Below are positions 32,488 to 43,456 of a DNA stretch of 64,000 bases, in pieces. The position numbers and the translations under genes were made by a program. The notes below the pieces were generated by a model. The model saw nothing but the letters and a program-made list of their open reading frames with translations, was not told where the DNA came from and searched no databases. The stretch lies in NCBI RefSeq assembly GCF_032464895.1, contig NZ_JAWDIC010000001.1:1116001-1180000 (forward strand), written 5' to 3'. This DNA comes from Phycicoccus sp. M110.8. Its GTDB lineage: Bacteria > Actinomycetota > Actinomycetes > Actinomycetales > Dermatophilaceae. Position 1 is the stretch's first letter, and every line of letters starts with the position of its first letter.

Positions 32488-33840
32488 ATGAGCGTTCGCC
32501 CGTGGCCTCGACGGCTGGCGGGCCCGCACGACAGGCAGTTGCTCTCACTCGCCGCACCAGCGTTGGGCGCCCTCTTCGCCGAACCCCTGTTCCTCGCCGT
32601 CGACAGCGCCACCGTCGGCCATCTGGGCACGGCCCAGATGGCCGGCCTGGGCGTGGCTTCCGCGGTTCTGCTCAACGTGGTGCTGCTCTGCGTCTTCCTC
32701 GCCTACGGCACCACAACCGTCGTCGCACGGGACATCGGGGCCGGACGGCCTCGCGCCGGCCTCGAGGGCGGCATCGACGGAATGTGGCTGGGCCTCCTGA
32801 TGGGGGGCGCCTTCGCGTGCGTGGCCCTCCCCATGGCGCCCGAGCTCGTCCAGGTCTTCGGGTCCTCAGCCCGCGCCGCTCCGTATGCGACGACGTACCT
32901 GCAGATCAGCGCGACCGGCCTGCCCTCGATGCTGCTCGTCCTGGCGGCGACCGGCGTGATGCGGGGGCTCCAGCACGTCAACACCATCCTGACCGTGACC
33001 GTGACCGCGCTCGCGGCGAACGTCGCGCTGAACTTCGTGCTGGTCTACCCCGCCGGGATGGGCATAGCAGGGTCGGCACTCGGCACCGTCATCGCGCAGA
33101 CGGGTGCTGCTGCCGTCCTGGCCGGTGCGGTGCTCCGCGAGGCACGCAGGCGGGGAGCCCGCACCCGCCCTACCGCCAAGGGGGTCCTGGCCGCGGCGAT
33201 CACAGGAGTCCCCTTGTTGTTGCGAACTGCCCTGATGCGCGTCGCGGTCGTGGTCATGGCCTTCGTCGCGACCGCACAGGGGGACCGCGGACTCGCGGCC
33301 CACCAGATCGCCTTCACCCTGTGGTTCCTGCTGGCGATCCCCCCGGAAGCCTTCGGTATCGCGGCGCAGTCGATGGTGGCCCAGGCCGTGGGGGCCACAG
33401 CAGCCGGTCACCCGCGGGCGATCGGCCACCGGGCCGTCGCCTGGGGGTTGGCTTCTGGAGTCTGCCTGGCGCTCCTGGTCGTCGTCCTCCGACCAGCGTT
33501 CGTGCCGCTGTTCACCCGCGATCCCGCGGTTCGTGAGATCGCCTTGACCCTGGTCCTCGTGGTGGCTGCAACCCAGCCCGTCGGCGCTGTGCTGTACGTC
33601 ATCGAGGACGTGCTGATCGGCGCAGGGGACGGGGGGTTTCTTGCCTGGTCGAGCCTCGTGGCTCTCGCTGGCTTCCTGCCGCTGGCGTGGCTGGTCCTGG
33701 CCAGGAGGGAAGGCGTTGTCGCCCTGTGGGGCGCCCTGTGTGCATGGCTCGTCGTCCGGTTCGCCTGTGCCGCCTGGCGGTTCGCGTCCGACGGGTGGAT
33801 CGAGCGTGACCCTCGGGTGCGGGCTGGACGGGCAGGATGA
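32488..33840 (+). CDS. MATE family efflux transporter (DinF-like)
   Basis: A 450-residue membrane protein with about 12 membrane segments in two repeats. Family segments LSLAAPALGALFAEPLFLAVDSATVGHLG (helix 1 and loop) and ISATGLPSMLLVLAATGVMRGLQ are clear. It exports organic cations or toxic intermediates with Na+ or H+. Because it trails the cupin in a regulated unit, it may vent a pathway product. No strong ribosome site is seen at 32488; a TTG 12 bases earlier is an alternative. Confidence 0.9.
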   Translation: MSVRPWPRRLAGPHDRQLLSLAAPALGALFAEPLFLAVDSATVGHLGTAQMAGLGVASAVLLNVVLLCVFLAYGTTTVVARDIGAGRPRAGLEGGIDGMWLGLLMGGAFACVALPMAPELVQVFGSSARAAPYATTYLQISATGLPSMLLVLAATGVMRGLQHVNTILTVTVTALAANVALNFVLVYPAGMGIAGSALGTVIAQTGAAAVLAGAVLREARRRGARTRPTAKGVLAAAITGVPLLLRTALMRVAVVVMAFVATAQGDRGLAAHQIAFTLWFLLAIPPEAFGIAAQSMVAQAVGATAAGHPRAIGHRAVAWGLASGVCLALLVVVLRPAFVPLFTRDPAVREIALTLVLVVAATQPVGAVLYVIEDVLIGAGDGGFLAWSSLVALAGFLPLAWLVLARREGVVALWGALCAWLVVRFACAAWRFASDGWIERDPRVRAGRAG

Positions 33841-33915
33841 GGCGGCCGACGTGGTGCCCAGCAGCGCGCGGCCCCGCGCAAAGCACCTGGGAGAGGAAGG
33901 CGTCGGACCGGGAGG

Positions 33916-34314
33916 TCAGCCCCCCTGCGCGGGCTGCGACGTCGGCCTGTCCGGAGCACTCAGCCGCAGGTGCTCAGCGTGGTAGACCGCCTGGTCGAGG
34001 AGCTCCGCGACGTGGTTGTCGTACAGCGAGTACACGATCGTGCGGCCCTTGCGCTCACCGTCGACCAGGCCCAGGTGACGCAGGAGGCGCAGCTGGTGCG
34101 AGACCGCCGACTGCTCCATCTGGACAGCCTGGGCCAGCTCGCCCACCGTGGCCGGGCCTTGGTGGAGCCGGCCGAGGATCATCAGGCGGCTCGGGGCCGC
34201 CAGCGCCTGGAGTGTCGCGGCGACCGCCTTGGCGGAGGACAGGTCGAGTCGGCTGGTTGGCGATGCCTGCTCGTCGAGCCCGTGTCCCACTCCTCGAGCA
34301 TAACATCGACCCAT
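33916..34314 (-). CDS. ArsR/SmtB family metal-responsive repressor (second of two)
   Basis: A 132-residue repressor. The HTH is TVGELAQAVQMEQSAVSHQLRLLRHLGLV (residues about 56-84), the wing RKGRTIVYSLYDNHVAELLDQAVYHAEH. The alpha-5 metal site is visible as D-x-H followed by H-x-x-H (DNHVAELLDQAVYHAEH, about 98-114), the SmtB/CzrA/NmtR type of zinc or nickel/cobalt site. It is divergent from the P1B-4 ATPase, with one shared operator. The ATG at 34314 may be followed by an alternative GTG at residue 9. Confidence 0.93.
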   Translation of the reverse strand: MGRCYARGVGHGLDEQASPTSRLDLSSAKAVAATLQALAAPSRLMILGRLHQGPATVGELAQAVQMEQSAVSHQLRLLRHLGLVDGERKGRTIVYSLYDNHVAELLDQAVYHAEHLRLSAPDRPTSQPAQGG

Positions 34315-34320
34315 GCTTGC

Positions 34321-34336
34321 ATGAACGTATGTTCAT
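34321..34336. promoter_or_regulatory. SmtB/CzrA-type operator ATGAAC-N4-GTTCAT
   Basis: Inverted repeat ATGAAC/GTTCAT with a 4-base centre, the classic TGAACA-TGTTCA type bound by zinc/cobalt ArsR proteins. It fills the spacer between TTGCAT (34317-34322) and TTAATT (34340-34345) of the ATPase promoter and lies 7 bp upstream of the ArsR start. Confidence 0.85.
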
Positions 34337-34380
34337 CCTTTAATTTCTAGAGTACCCCTCCCCAGCCACCGGAGTCCCTC

Positions 34381-36371
<1,991 letters not shown>

Positions 36372-36375
<4 letters not shown>

Positions 36376-37646
36376 CGCCCCCCGCGACCCGCTCCACGCC
36401 GAGGCTCCGCAACGTCGTCATAGTCGGGGCGTCGCTGGCCGGCCATCACGTGGCCGCCACCCTTCGGCGCCTGGGCTACCAGGGGACGGTCACGGTGGTG
36501 GGTGAGGAGGTGGAGGCGCCCTACGACCGGTACCCGCTGTCCAAGGCGTTTCTCGTCGGAACTGCCACCCGAGCGCAGCTCAGCCTGGACGACACGGTGC
36601 CCGACGTCGAGTGGCACCTGGGCCGCAGGGCCACCGGCCTGGACCTCACTCGACGACGGGTGACCGTCGACGAGGTGGGCGAGCTCCCCTTCGACGGTCT
36701 CGTCATCGCGTCGGGTGCACGCCCCCGCGACCGGGAGGCCGTTGCCGGGATCGACGGGGCGTTCGTGCTCCGCACCCTGGGTGACGCTGTCGCTCTCCGG
36801 AAAACCCTGCAGGGGCAACGACTACGAGTGGTCGTCGTGGGCGGCGGTCTCATCGGGGCCGAGATCGTCTCGGAGGCCGCGCGCGGCGGTCACCACACGA
36901 CCTGGGCCCACAGCGGCTCACTTCCCACGTCGACGAGCCTCGGGACACTCGTGGCGAAGCACCTCGTGGAGCTGCATCGGGCTGCGGAGGTCCGGATCGA
37001 GGGCCGCCAGCGGGTGGAGAGCCTCGGGGTGGCAGGTGGTCGCGTCACGCACGTGAACCTCCACGACGGCCGACGGGTCGACGCCGACGTCGTCGTCATG
37101 GCGACCGGGACACTGCCCAACGTCGAGTGGCTCGGCGCCGTGGTGCCGACCGCGAACGGTGTCCTCTGCGGACCCACGATGCACGTGCGTGGCACCGACC
37201 GCGTCGTCGCCGTCGGAGACGTCGCTCGCGCACCCCACGCCGCCCTCGCCGGCCAGGCGGTACGTGTCGAGCACTGGGCCAGCGCCCGTCACCAGGCCGA
37301 GCTCGCGGCCCGCAACCTGGTGTCGCCGCCCACCGCCCGCCGAGGGTGGACAGAGCTCCCGACCTTCGGCACGACCATCCAGGGAACACGCATCCGGTGC
37401 GTCGGCTTTCCCGGACTGGCCGACAGGAGCGACCTGTCGTGGGGCTCCCTCGACAGCGGGTCCGCCGGTGTCTGCCTCAGCCGTCGGGGACAGGTCGTGG
37501 CCGCGATCGGGGTCAATGCGGAGGACTCGGTCGACCGCCTCCACCGCCTGGTGCGGGGACGTCCGACGGTCGACCACCTCGGGAACAGCCTTAGGCCCGC
37601 CGCGCCGCCCGGCGCGCCTCTTCACGGACAGGATGTCTGCACATGA
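36372..37646 (+). CDS. NAD(P)/FAD-dependent ferredoxin reductase-like oxidoreductase
   Basis: A 424-residue flavoprotein of the rubredoxin/ferredoxin reductase class. FAD motif VVIVGASLAGHHVAATLRRLG (residues about 14-34), YDRYPLSKAFL, the NAD motif VVVVGGGLIGAEIVSEAARGG (about 153-173) and ATGTLPN...GDVARAPH are clear. A reductase-C domain ends about residue 400. It overlaps both neighbours by 4 bp. The next gene encodes a thioredoxin-like ferredoxin that could be its electron acceptor. Confidence 0.9.
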
Positions 37647-38068
37647 CCAGACGCAGGGACGGCAAACCCGACAAGGGGCGGGCAGCGACCGAGCCCACGA
37701 GCTCCGCCGTCACGGTCACCGTGTGCCGCGGTTGCTGCTGCGGCAGCCGGCGCAAGCACCCGGCGTTCGACCACGAGGGCCAGCTGGAGCTCATACGAGC
37801 CGGTGGTGGGGACGACGTGCGCGTGCGGGTCGCGGACTGTCTCGACGCGTGCGAGCGGTCCAACGTCATGGTGGTGACGCCATCGGCCGCGGGGCGCGCG
37901 GCCGGTGCCCGACCAGTCTGGCTCGGTGACCTCCTGGACGACGACGTGGCGACCGATGTCATCGAGTGGGCCGCGTCCGGTGGACCTGGCATCGCCGAGG
38001 TCCCGGCCGTCCTCGACCTGTACGAGTTCCGCCCGTCGCGCCGTGCCCGGGGCGGACTGGTCGGCTGA
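37643..38068 (+). CDS. Thioredoxin-like [2Fe-2S] ferredoxin-domain protein
   Basis: A 141-residue protein. The Cys pattern VCRGCCCGS (residues about 28-36) and DCLDACERSNVMVV (about 65-78) match thioredoxin-like 2Fe-2S ferredoxins, in which four Cys hold the cluster. An additional Cys pair (CCC) is unusual. It overlaps the reductase gene by 4 bp and ends the metal-efflux operon. It may deliver electrons or bind exported metal; both are inference. Confidence 0.8.
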   Translation: MTRRRDGKPDKGRAATEPTSSAVTVTVCRGCCCGSRRKHPAFDHEGQLELIRAGGGDDVRVRVADCLDACERSNVMVVTPSAAGRAAGARPVWLGDLLDDDVATDVIEWAASGGPGIAEVPAVLDLYEFRPSRRARGGLVG

Positions 38069-38086
38069 TCCCGGCGGCGGCAGGAC

Positions 38087-39256
38087 TCAGTAGGCGGGTG
38101 CGGACCCCGCCGGGTCCGCGGACCGGTGTCGAGTCGACAGCACCGATTCCCGCAGCTCCTCGCGAACCGTCGCGAGGCACGCATACACCGCGCCGCGCGC
38201 CACGGAGAGGCCCAGGACCTGCGTGGGCGTCGACACCTCTGGCGCCTTCGGGAGCCTCTCGCCCAGCCTTCGCCGAACCATGGGGAGCACCTCCTCGACG
38301 AGGGGTTGCAGCCGTCCCACAAAGTACACGCGGTCCGGCTCGAGCGTCACGGCGACGGCACTGACCGCGGTCACCAGGGCAGTGGTCAACGCATCCAGCA
38401 CCTCGGGACGCGACGCCTGCGAGCCCGCGTCGAGCCACAGGTCCTCGACGCGCTGGACGTCCGGGTCCCGCAGACGAGCGAAGCGGAGCAGACCGCCCGT
38501 GCTCATCAAGCCCTCGAGGGACTCTCCCGGCACGCCGGACCACAGCACCCCCAGGTCGCCGAAGGTCGGCGTGCGGCCCCGGTCGAGTACGTGGTCAGCG
38601 CAGCTCGCGAAGTTCAGGATGCTGCTCAGGCTGAAGAGAGCAGCGTTGCCGATCGCCCGGCCCTCGGTGAGGATCCCCAGCAGGGAGGCGTTCGCGTCGC
38701 TGTCGAACTCCACGCGGGCACCGAGCCGAGCTGCAAGTGTCCGCTGCAGGTCCGGGCCGACGAGTGCCTTCATGGCCTCCGCCGGGCCCAGGATCTCCGC
38801 GCCGGACCGCACCCGCCCGGGCACCGCGACCACGACCTCACGGAGAGGGCCCTTCGCCCCCTTGGTGACGTCGCCGACCATGTCGACCAGCCACCGCGCC
38901 GCGGCGGCGGCGTCGTGGTGCTCCACGGTCGGGCGGAGGACGCGCCCGATGTCCCGGCCCCGGAGGTCGGCGGCGAGGACGCAGGTGTCCTGGGCGCCGA
39001 AGCTCACCCCGACGACGTGACCGGCGGTGTCAGGCACGTCCAGGTAGGTCGACCGCCGTCCACGACCGGTGGCGTCGTCGAGCCCTCCGTCGACGACGAA
39101 CCCGTCCGCCCGGAGCTCCTCCACGGCTCGCGACACCGTGGCCTTGCTCAAGCCCGTCTGCTCCATGACCTCTGTGCGCGTCAGCGGCGCCCGCGAAAGG
39201 ACCACGTCGAGGACAGCGGCCTTGTTGTGGTCGCGCGAGGTCGGGTTGCCGGTCAC
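38087..39256 (-). CDS. ROK/NagC-type transcriptional regulator (second of two)
   Basis: A 389-residue regulator. The winged helix lies at residues about 10-65 (LTRTEVMEQTGLSKATVSRAVEELRADG). The ROK-like domain lacks the phosphate loop and the CxCGxxGC zinc motif, like the paralogue at 4773-5951, with which it shares FGDLG and the VYFVGRLQPLVEEVLP segment. Start GTG at 39256. It is the last gene of the operon HAD 4, aminotransferase, kinase, regulator. Candidate binder of the palindrome at 42643-42657. Confidence 0.88.
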   Translation of the reverse strand: MTGNPTSRDHNKAAVLDVVLSRAPLTRTEVMEQTGLSKATVSRAVEELRADGFVVDGGLDDATGRGRRSTYLDVPDTAGHVVGVSFGAQDTCVLAADLRGRDIGRVLRPTVEHHDAAAAARWLVDMVGDVTKGAKGPLREVVVAVPGRVRSGAEILGPAEAMKALVGPDLQRTLAARLGARVEFDSDANASLLGILTEGRAIGNAALFSLSSILNFASCADHVLDRGRTPTFGDLGVLWSGVPGESLEGLMSTGGLLRFARLRDPDVQRVEDLWLDAGSQASRPEVLDALTTALVTAVSAVAVTLEPDRVYFVGRLQPLVEEVLPMVRRRLGERLPKAPEVSTPTQVLGLSVARGAVYACLATVREELRESVLSTRHRSADPAGSAPAY

Positions 39257-39293
39257 CGGGCGACCCTAGCGACGGCGGGTGCGTCACGTCTGG

Positions 39294-40367
39294 TCACCGA
39301 GGTGCCGTCCGCAGCTGGGAGAGGACCTCGTCCATGGGCACGGCGATGGAACGCTGCAATCTGACCCAGTCGTCCTTGGCGTGGGCGAGGACGTAGTCCC
39401 TGCGGCCCGGGACGCGGCTCGCGCGCCAGTTGGTGACCAGCGCCCGCAGGGTGAGACGTGCGAGGGCGGCAACCGGGAGCACTGCGAGCTCCCGGTCCAC
39501 CATGGGGGAGACCTGTTCGTACCCGGCCACGAAGGCGCCGGCATCGCGCCAGGGCTCTTGCTCCCCCCGTCCGATCAGGTTCGCCAGCGCCACGGCGGGA
39601 TCGAACACCTTCGCACTGCGCATGGTGTCCCCGAAGTCGATCACGCCGGTGACGTATGCGTCGCTCAGCTCGTCGACGACCACGTTGTAAGGGCTGTAGT
39701 CCCCGTGGATCACCTGCGTCTCGAGCTGCCCGAGGCCTGGCACGACGGTTGTCTCGAACAGTCGGAAGACAGCCTCTGCCAGTCTTCGGTGCTCCGTGCT
39801 GGACGTGTGCTCCAGGAGCTCGGTCATCTCGCGGAAGTGCCGGAGATCCCAGACCAGCGCTCGCGTGTCCGCCGGGTGGGCGAACGACTTCAGGGCTGCG
39901 TCGACCCGCGCGAGCATCCGCCCGAGCTTGGCCAGCTGGTCGACGTTCGGGACCGTCCCGGCCCAGAGCGTTCCCTCGACGAACCCGAGCACGCGCAGGA
40001 CGCGCGTCCCACCCACGGCCGTGTCGATGGCCACGCTGTCCAGACCACCGCCGGTGAGTCGCACCCGCTGGGCGGGGACATCCGGCGCAGCCCGGTGCAG
40101 GAAGCGCATTGCAGCTGTCTGTAGATCCACGACTGTCCGCGGCTCGTCGCTCTGCGAGACCTTGACGAGCCAGCTGCCGGTCGACCCCGTGAGCAACCTG
40201 AAGGTGTCGTCCTTCTCCGTCGACACGGCTTGGAGACGTCCGGTGAGGCCGTAGTGGCGACGCAGCAGACTTCGCAACTGACGCACGTCGATGGGTTCGT
40301 GTGTCGCTGCGAGACCGCTGTCGGCAAAGAGTCCCTGTACGCGCGTCACGGGAGGTGATGCGTCCAC
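39294..40367 (-). CDS. APH-type phosphotransferase, hydroxylysine kinase (HYKK/AGPHD1)-like
   Basis: A 357-residue kinase of the aminoglycoside-phosphotransferase fold. Catalytic loop VIHGDYSPYNVVVDE (residues about 220-234) and the DFG-like VIDFGDT (about 242-248) are intact. The N-terminal part has an ATP-binding strand-loop (STGSWLVKVS). The pairing with an AGXT2L-like aminotransferase mirrors the eukaryotic pair hydroxylysine kinase and phosphohydroxylysine phospho-lyase. Start is GTG at 40367 preceded by GGAAGGA. It follows the aminotransferase by 22 bp. The phosphorylated amino alcohol is unknown. Confidence 0.87.
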   Translation of the reverse strand: MDASPPVTRVQGLFADSGLAATHEPIDVRQLRSLLRRHYGLTGRLQAVSTEKDDTFRLLTGSTGSWLVKVSQSDEPRTVVDLQTAAMRFLHRAAPDVPAQRVRLTGGGLDSVAIDTAVGGTRVLRVLGFVEGTLWAGTVPNVDQLAKLGRMLARVDAALKSFAHPADTRALVWDLRHFREMTELLEHTSSTEHRRLAEAVFRLFETTVVPGLGQLETQVIHGDYSPYNVVVDELSDAYVTGVIDFGDTMRSAKVFDPAVALANLIGRGEQEPWRDAGAFVAGYEQVSPMVDRELAVLPVAALARLTLRALVTNWRASRVPGRRDYVLAHAKDDWVRLQRSIAVPMDEVLSQLRTAPR

Positions 40368-40389
40368 CGTGTTCCTTCCATCCTCGGCG

Positions 40390-41739
40390 CTAGAGGTGCT
40401 TCCTGGAGATCTCGGCGAAAGTGTCCAGGAACCGGGTGACGTCAGCAGAGCTGAACGCCAAGGGAGGGCGGACCTTCAGCACGTTCGCCGCCCTGCCGGT
40501 TCCGCTGATGAGAACACGACGATCCCGCATCGCGTTGATGACGTCCTCGGCGCGAGCGCGGTCGGGGACACGGGCCTCCCGGTCGCGGACGACCTCGACG
40601 GCAACGTACAGGCCGCTGCCGCGGACCTCGCTGACGTGGGGCGACTCCCGCGTGAGCTCCTCCAGACCGGCACGCAGAGCATCGCCGTTACCGAGCACAC
40701 GGGCCGGCACGCCCTCCTCCTCGAACACGTCCAGCACCGCGGTCGCCGCCGCGACCGGGATCGAGCTGCCGGCGAAGGTGTTGAAGTAGCGGACGCTGCG
40801 CCCGAACTCCTCACAGACCTCGGGTCGGAAGACCACGCCTGAGATGGGCAGGCCGTTGCCCATCGGCTTGCCCATCGTGACGATGTCAGGGAGGACCTGA
40901 TGACGGCTGAAGCCCCACATCGACTCTCCCAGCCGGGCGAAACCTGCCTGCACCTCGTCCGCGATGTACACGCCGCCCGCGGAGTGGACCGCGTCGACGA
41001 CGTCCGGCAGATACCCCACGGGATGGGTGAAGATGCCGTCGCTGCTGTACGCGGAGTCACTGATGAACGCCGCGAGGCGATGACCGTGACGCTCGAGGTC
41101 CACGATCGCCGCACGGACCTCGGCAACCATGTGGTCGGCCAGAGTGACGCCCGGGGGAATCGCCCGTGGGTCGGGTGCATCGACGACCCTGACGGCGGGG
41201 CCCAGTGGCGAGCCGTCGCCGAGGGAGGGTGAGAAGCTGGCGACCTCGCGCGTGATGCCGTGGTACGCCCAGCGGGTGACGATGACGCCCTCGTTGCCGG
41301 TGTGGAACTTCGCCACGCGCATGGCGAGGTCGTTGGCCTCGGAGCCACTGCAGGCGAAGCTCACTCGCGACAGCTCCGCGGGGAACGTGGCGAGAAGCCG
41401 CTCCGCATAGTCGACCAGGGCCTCTTCGACGTACCTGGTGTTGGTGTTCACCATCGCGATCTGCTGGGACACCGCCTCGACCACGCGAGGATGCGCGTGC
41501 CCGACGCAGGGAACGTTGTTGTACGCGTCGAGGTAGTCGTTTCCGTCGCGGTCGAACAGGTGCGCCCCGCGGCCGGAGACGAACTCCACCGGCTCTCGAT
41601 AGATCAGCGTGTAGCCCGGACCCAGGACATCGCTGCGCCGTCGGATGGTCCTCTGGAGCCGGTCGGGCAACGCATCGAGGGCAGCAGGGTCGAAGCGGTT
41701 GGGGTAGTTGTCGATCGCGCGACTGAGCGTTGAGGTCAT
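40390..41739 (-). CDS. Class III PLP enzyme, AGXT2L-type phospho-lyase-like
   Basis: A 449-residue fold-type I PLP enzyme. DAYNNVPCVGHAHPRVV (residues about 71-87), NTNTRYVEE, SGSEANDLAMRVA, the YIADEVQAGFARLGESMWGF stretch and the Schiff-base Lys in DIVTMGKPMGNGLPISGVV are visible. These segments closely follow AGXT2L1/AGXT2L2, which eliminate phosphate and ammonia from phosphoethanolamine or phosphohydroxylysine. The following kinase would supply the phosphorylated substrate. HAD 4 lies 85 bp upstream. A plain aminotransferase is the alternative. Confidence 0.9.
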   Translation of the reverse strand: MTSTLSRAIDNYPNRFDPAALDALPDRLQRTIRRRSDVLGPGYTLIYREPVEFVSGRGAHLFDRDGNDYLDAYNNVPCVGHAHPRVVEAVSQQIAMVNTNTRYVEEALVDYAERLLATFPAELSRVSFACSGSEANDLAMRVAKFHTGNEGVIVTRWAYHGITREVASFSPSLGDGSPLGPAVRVVDAPDPRAIPPGVTLADHMVAEVRAAIVDLERHGHRLAAFISDSAYSSDGIFTHPVGYLPDVVDAVHSAGGVYIADEVQAGFARLGESMWGFSRHQVLPDIVTMGKPMGNGLPISGVVFRPEVCEEFGRSVRYFNTFAGSSIPVAAATAVLDVFEEEGVPARVLGNGDALRAGLEELTRESPHVSEVRGSGLYVAVEVVRDREARVPDRARAEDVINAMRDRRVLISGTGRAANVLKVRPPLAFSSADVTRFLDTFAEISRKHL

Positions 41740-41824
41740 CGCGAGGTCCTCCGTGCGGGTGTCGTCGAGTGCGCCGCGCCAACCAGAGGGCCGGCCCCCG
41801 GGCGGGCGCCGTGGCCGGCGCCCA

Positions 41825-42499
41825 TCACAGTCCGAGCATGGTGTTGAGCTCGTCGAGCGACTTCACCACGGTGAGGCCGTAGCCCGGCGGCACGGGGTCG
41901 TAGCCGCGGTCGAGCAGCACCAGGTTGCGGAACCCCATGTCGTGCATGGGAAGCGGGTCGTAGCGGGTGTGTGAGGAGACGTGCACGAAGTCGTCGGGTA
42001 CCGCATCGAGCTGCTCGAGCATGTACTCGAAGGCGGCATACCGCGGCTTGTAGTACCCAGCCTGGTCAGCCGTGAACACGGCGTGGAAGTTCGCGCCCAG
42101 CCGCGGCACGCTCTCCTCCAGGAAGGAGCCCTCGGCGTTGGAGAGGATCACCAGCTTGTAGTGCTCGCCCATCGTCTTCAGCGGTGCCGGGACGTCGGGG
42201 TGGGGTCCCCAGCTGCGCACCCCGTCGGCGAACCGCTTGCCTGCGGTGGGGTCGGACCTGATGCCCCACTTTCGGCACACCCTGTCGAACGAGTCCTGTA
42301 GGACCTGCTCGTAGGGGTAGTACTCCCCGCACACCTGGTCGTACCGGTAGCCCCGGAACTCCGCCACGAAGCGGTCCCAGTCCGCGGGTGGCACCTGGTC
42401 ACCCACGAGCTCCTTGGTGATGGGCGTCATCGGCCAGCTGATCAGTGTGCCGTAGCAGTCGAACGAGACGTACTTCGGACGGAACGAAGGGGTGCTCAT
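41825..42499 (-). CDS. HAD hydrolase, haloacid-dehalogenase type II-like (paralogue 4)
   Basis: A 224-residue HAD protein with FDCYGTL (Asp about residue 14), LSNAEGSF, YYKPRYAAFEYML and HVSSHTRYD. It resembles HAD 2 most closely at the N-terminus and in motif III. It leads the operon HAD 4, phospho-lyase-like, kinase, ROK. ATG at 42499. It could dephosphorylate a pathway intermediate, but the missing second motif-I Asp argues against a standard phosphatase. Confidence 0.9.
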   Translation of the reverse strand: MSTPSFRPKYVSFDCYGTLISWPMTPITKELVGDQVPPADWDRFVAEFRGYRYDQVCGEYYPYEQVLQDSFDRVCRKWGIRSDPTAGKRFADGVRSWGPHPDVPAPLKTMGEHYKLVILSNAEGSFLEESVPRLGANFHAVFTADQAGYYKPRYAAFEYMLEQLDAVPDDFVHVSSHTRYDPLPMHDMGFRNLVLLDRGYDPVPPGYGLTVVKSLDELNTMLGL

Positions 42500-42642
42500 C
42501 AGGGTGCCTCTCCAATCGCAGGGTTGCGGAGGTGTCGACGCATCCAACGGCGGTTAGGCGCAGGCTCGGCACCATCGATCGAACCGTCCGGAGCCTCCTG
42601 GCTGGGCGGCGCCACCGACATCACAACGGTACCATTATTATT

Positions 42643-42657
42643 CTCTGTTTGAAACAG
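42643..42657. promoter_or_regulatory. TCTGTTT-N-AAACAGA palindrome between HAD 4 and racemase
   Basis: Perfect 7-1-7 inverted repeat in the 215-bp divergent gap, next to AT-rich sequence (TTATTATT) unusual for this DNA. It is 58 bp upstream of the racemase start. TTTG/AAAC palindromes are common for ROK repressors such as XylR, so the operon's own ROK protein may bind. Confidence 0.65.
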
Positions 42658-42714
42658 AAACTTATATCTACACGGCCGCGCCCCGGATCGTCGATCATCA
42701 AGGAAGATGACGCC

Positions 42715-43407
42715 ATGAGGCTTCTCGGGGTACTCGGCGGCATGAGCTGGACGAGCACCGCGGAGTACTACCGGCTGCTCAACCACGGTGTCGCTTCCCG
42801 GCTCGGCGGGCTGCACTCCGCCCGAATCGTGCTGCACAGCGTCGACTTCGAACCGGTCGCCGCCATGCAGCACGACGGGAACTGGAACGGCACCGCCCAC
42901 GTGCTGGTGGAGGCCGCCCGCGGGCTCGAACGCGCTGGCGCCGAAGGGCTCGTCCTCGCGACCAACACCATGCACAAGGTCGCCGACCAGATCCAGGCAG
43001 CGACGGACATCCCCCTCCTGCACATCGCCGACGCCACGGCGGCGCGCATCCGCGCCGACGGTGTCAGCTCGGTCGCCCTGCTCGCGACGGCCTTCACCAT
43101 GGAGGAAGACTTCTACATCGGCCGGCTGCGTGCTCGAGGTCTCGAGGTCATCACCCCCGGCGCAGCTGAGCGTGCCGACGTCCACCGCATCATCTACGAG
43201 GAGCTGTGCCAGGACGTCGTCCTCGACTCCTCCCGTGCTCGATTTCGCACGGTGATGGATCGCCTGGTCCGACACGGCGCGCAAGGCATCATCCTGGGCT
43301 GCACGGAGATCGGCCTCCTGGTGAAGTCGGGCGATGCCTCCGTCCCGCTGTACGACACCGCCGCGATCCACGCCGAGGAGGCCGTCAGCTGGATGCTCGC
43401 CCCCTAG
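42715..43407 (+). CDS. Aspartate/glutamate racemase family protein, YgeA-like
   Basis: A 230-residue amino acid racemase fold. It begins MRLLGVLGGMSWTSTAEYY. The first catalytic loop reads LATNTMHKVADQI (residues about 80-92), with Thr instead of Cys as in E. coli YgeA, and the second is LGCTEIGLL (Cys about 195). It interconverts L- and D-amino acids, probably with relaxed specificity. It is divergent from the HAD 4 operon and shares its palindrome-containing promoter. It may feed D- or L-substrates to that cassette. Confidence 0.92.
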   Translation: MRLLGVLGGMSWTSTAEYYRLLNHGVASRLGGLHSARIVLHSVDFEPVAAMQHDGNWNGTAHVLVEAARGLERAGAEGLVLATNTMHKVADQIQAATDIPLLHIADATAARIRADGVSSVALLATAFTMEEDFYIGRLRARGLEVITPGAAERADVHRIIYEELCQDVVLDSSRARFRTVMDRLVRHGAQGIILGCTEIGLLVKSGDASVPLYDTAAIHAEEAVSWMLAP

Positions 43408-43408
43408 T

Positions 43409-43438
43409 CGGGTGACGGAGGGCTCTCCGTGCGACCCG
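43409..43438. terminator. Nested hairpin between racemase and reductase-methyltransferase genes
   Basis: CGGAG (43416-43420) pairs with CTCCG (43425-43429); outer CGGGT (43409-43413) pairs with ACCCG (43434-43438). It lies directly after the racemase stop and before the end of the converging gene. No T-run is visible. Confidence 0.5.
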
Positions 43439-43456
43439 AGAGGACGAACAGCCGGG

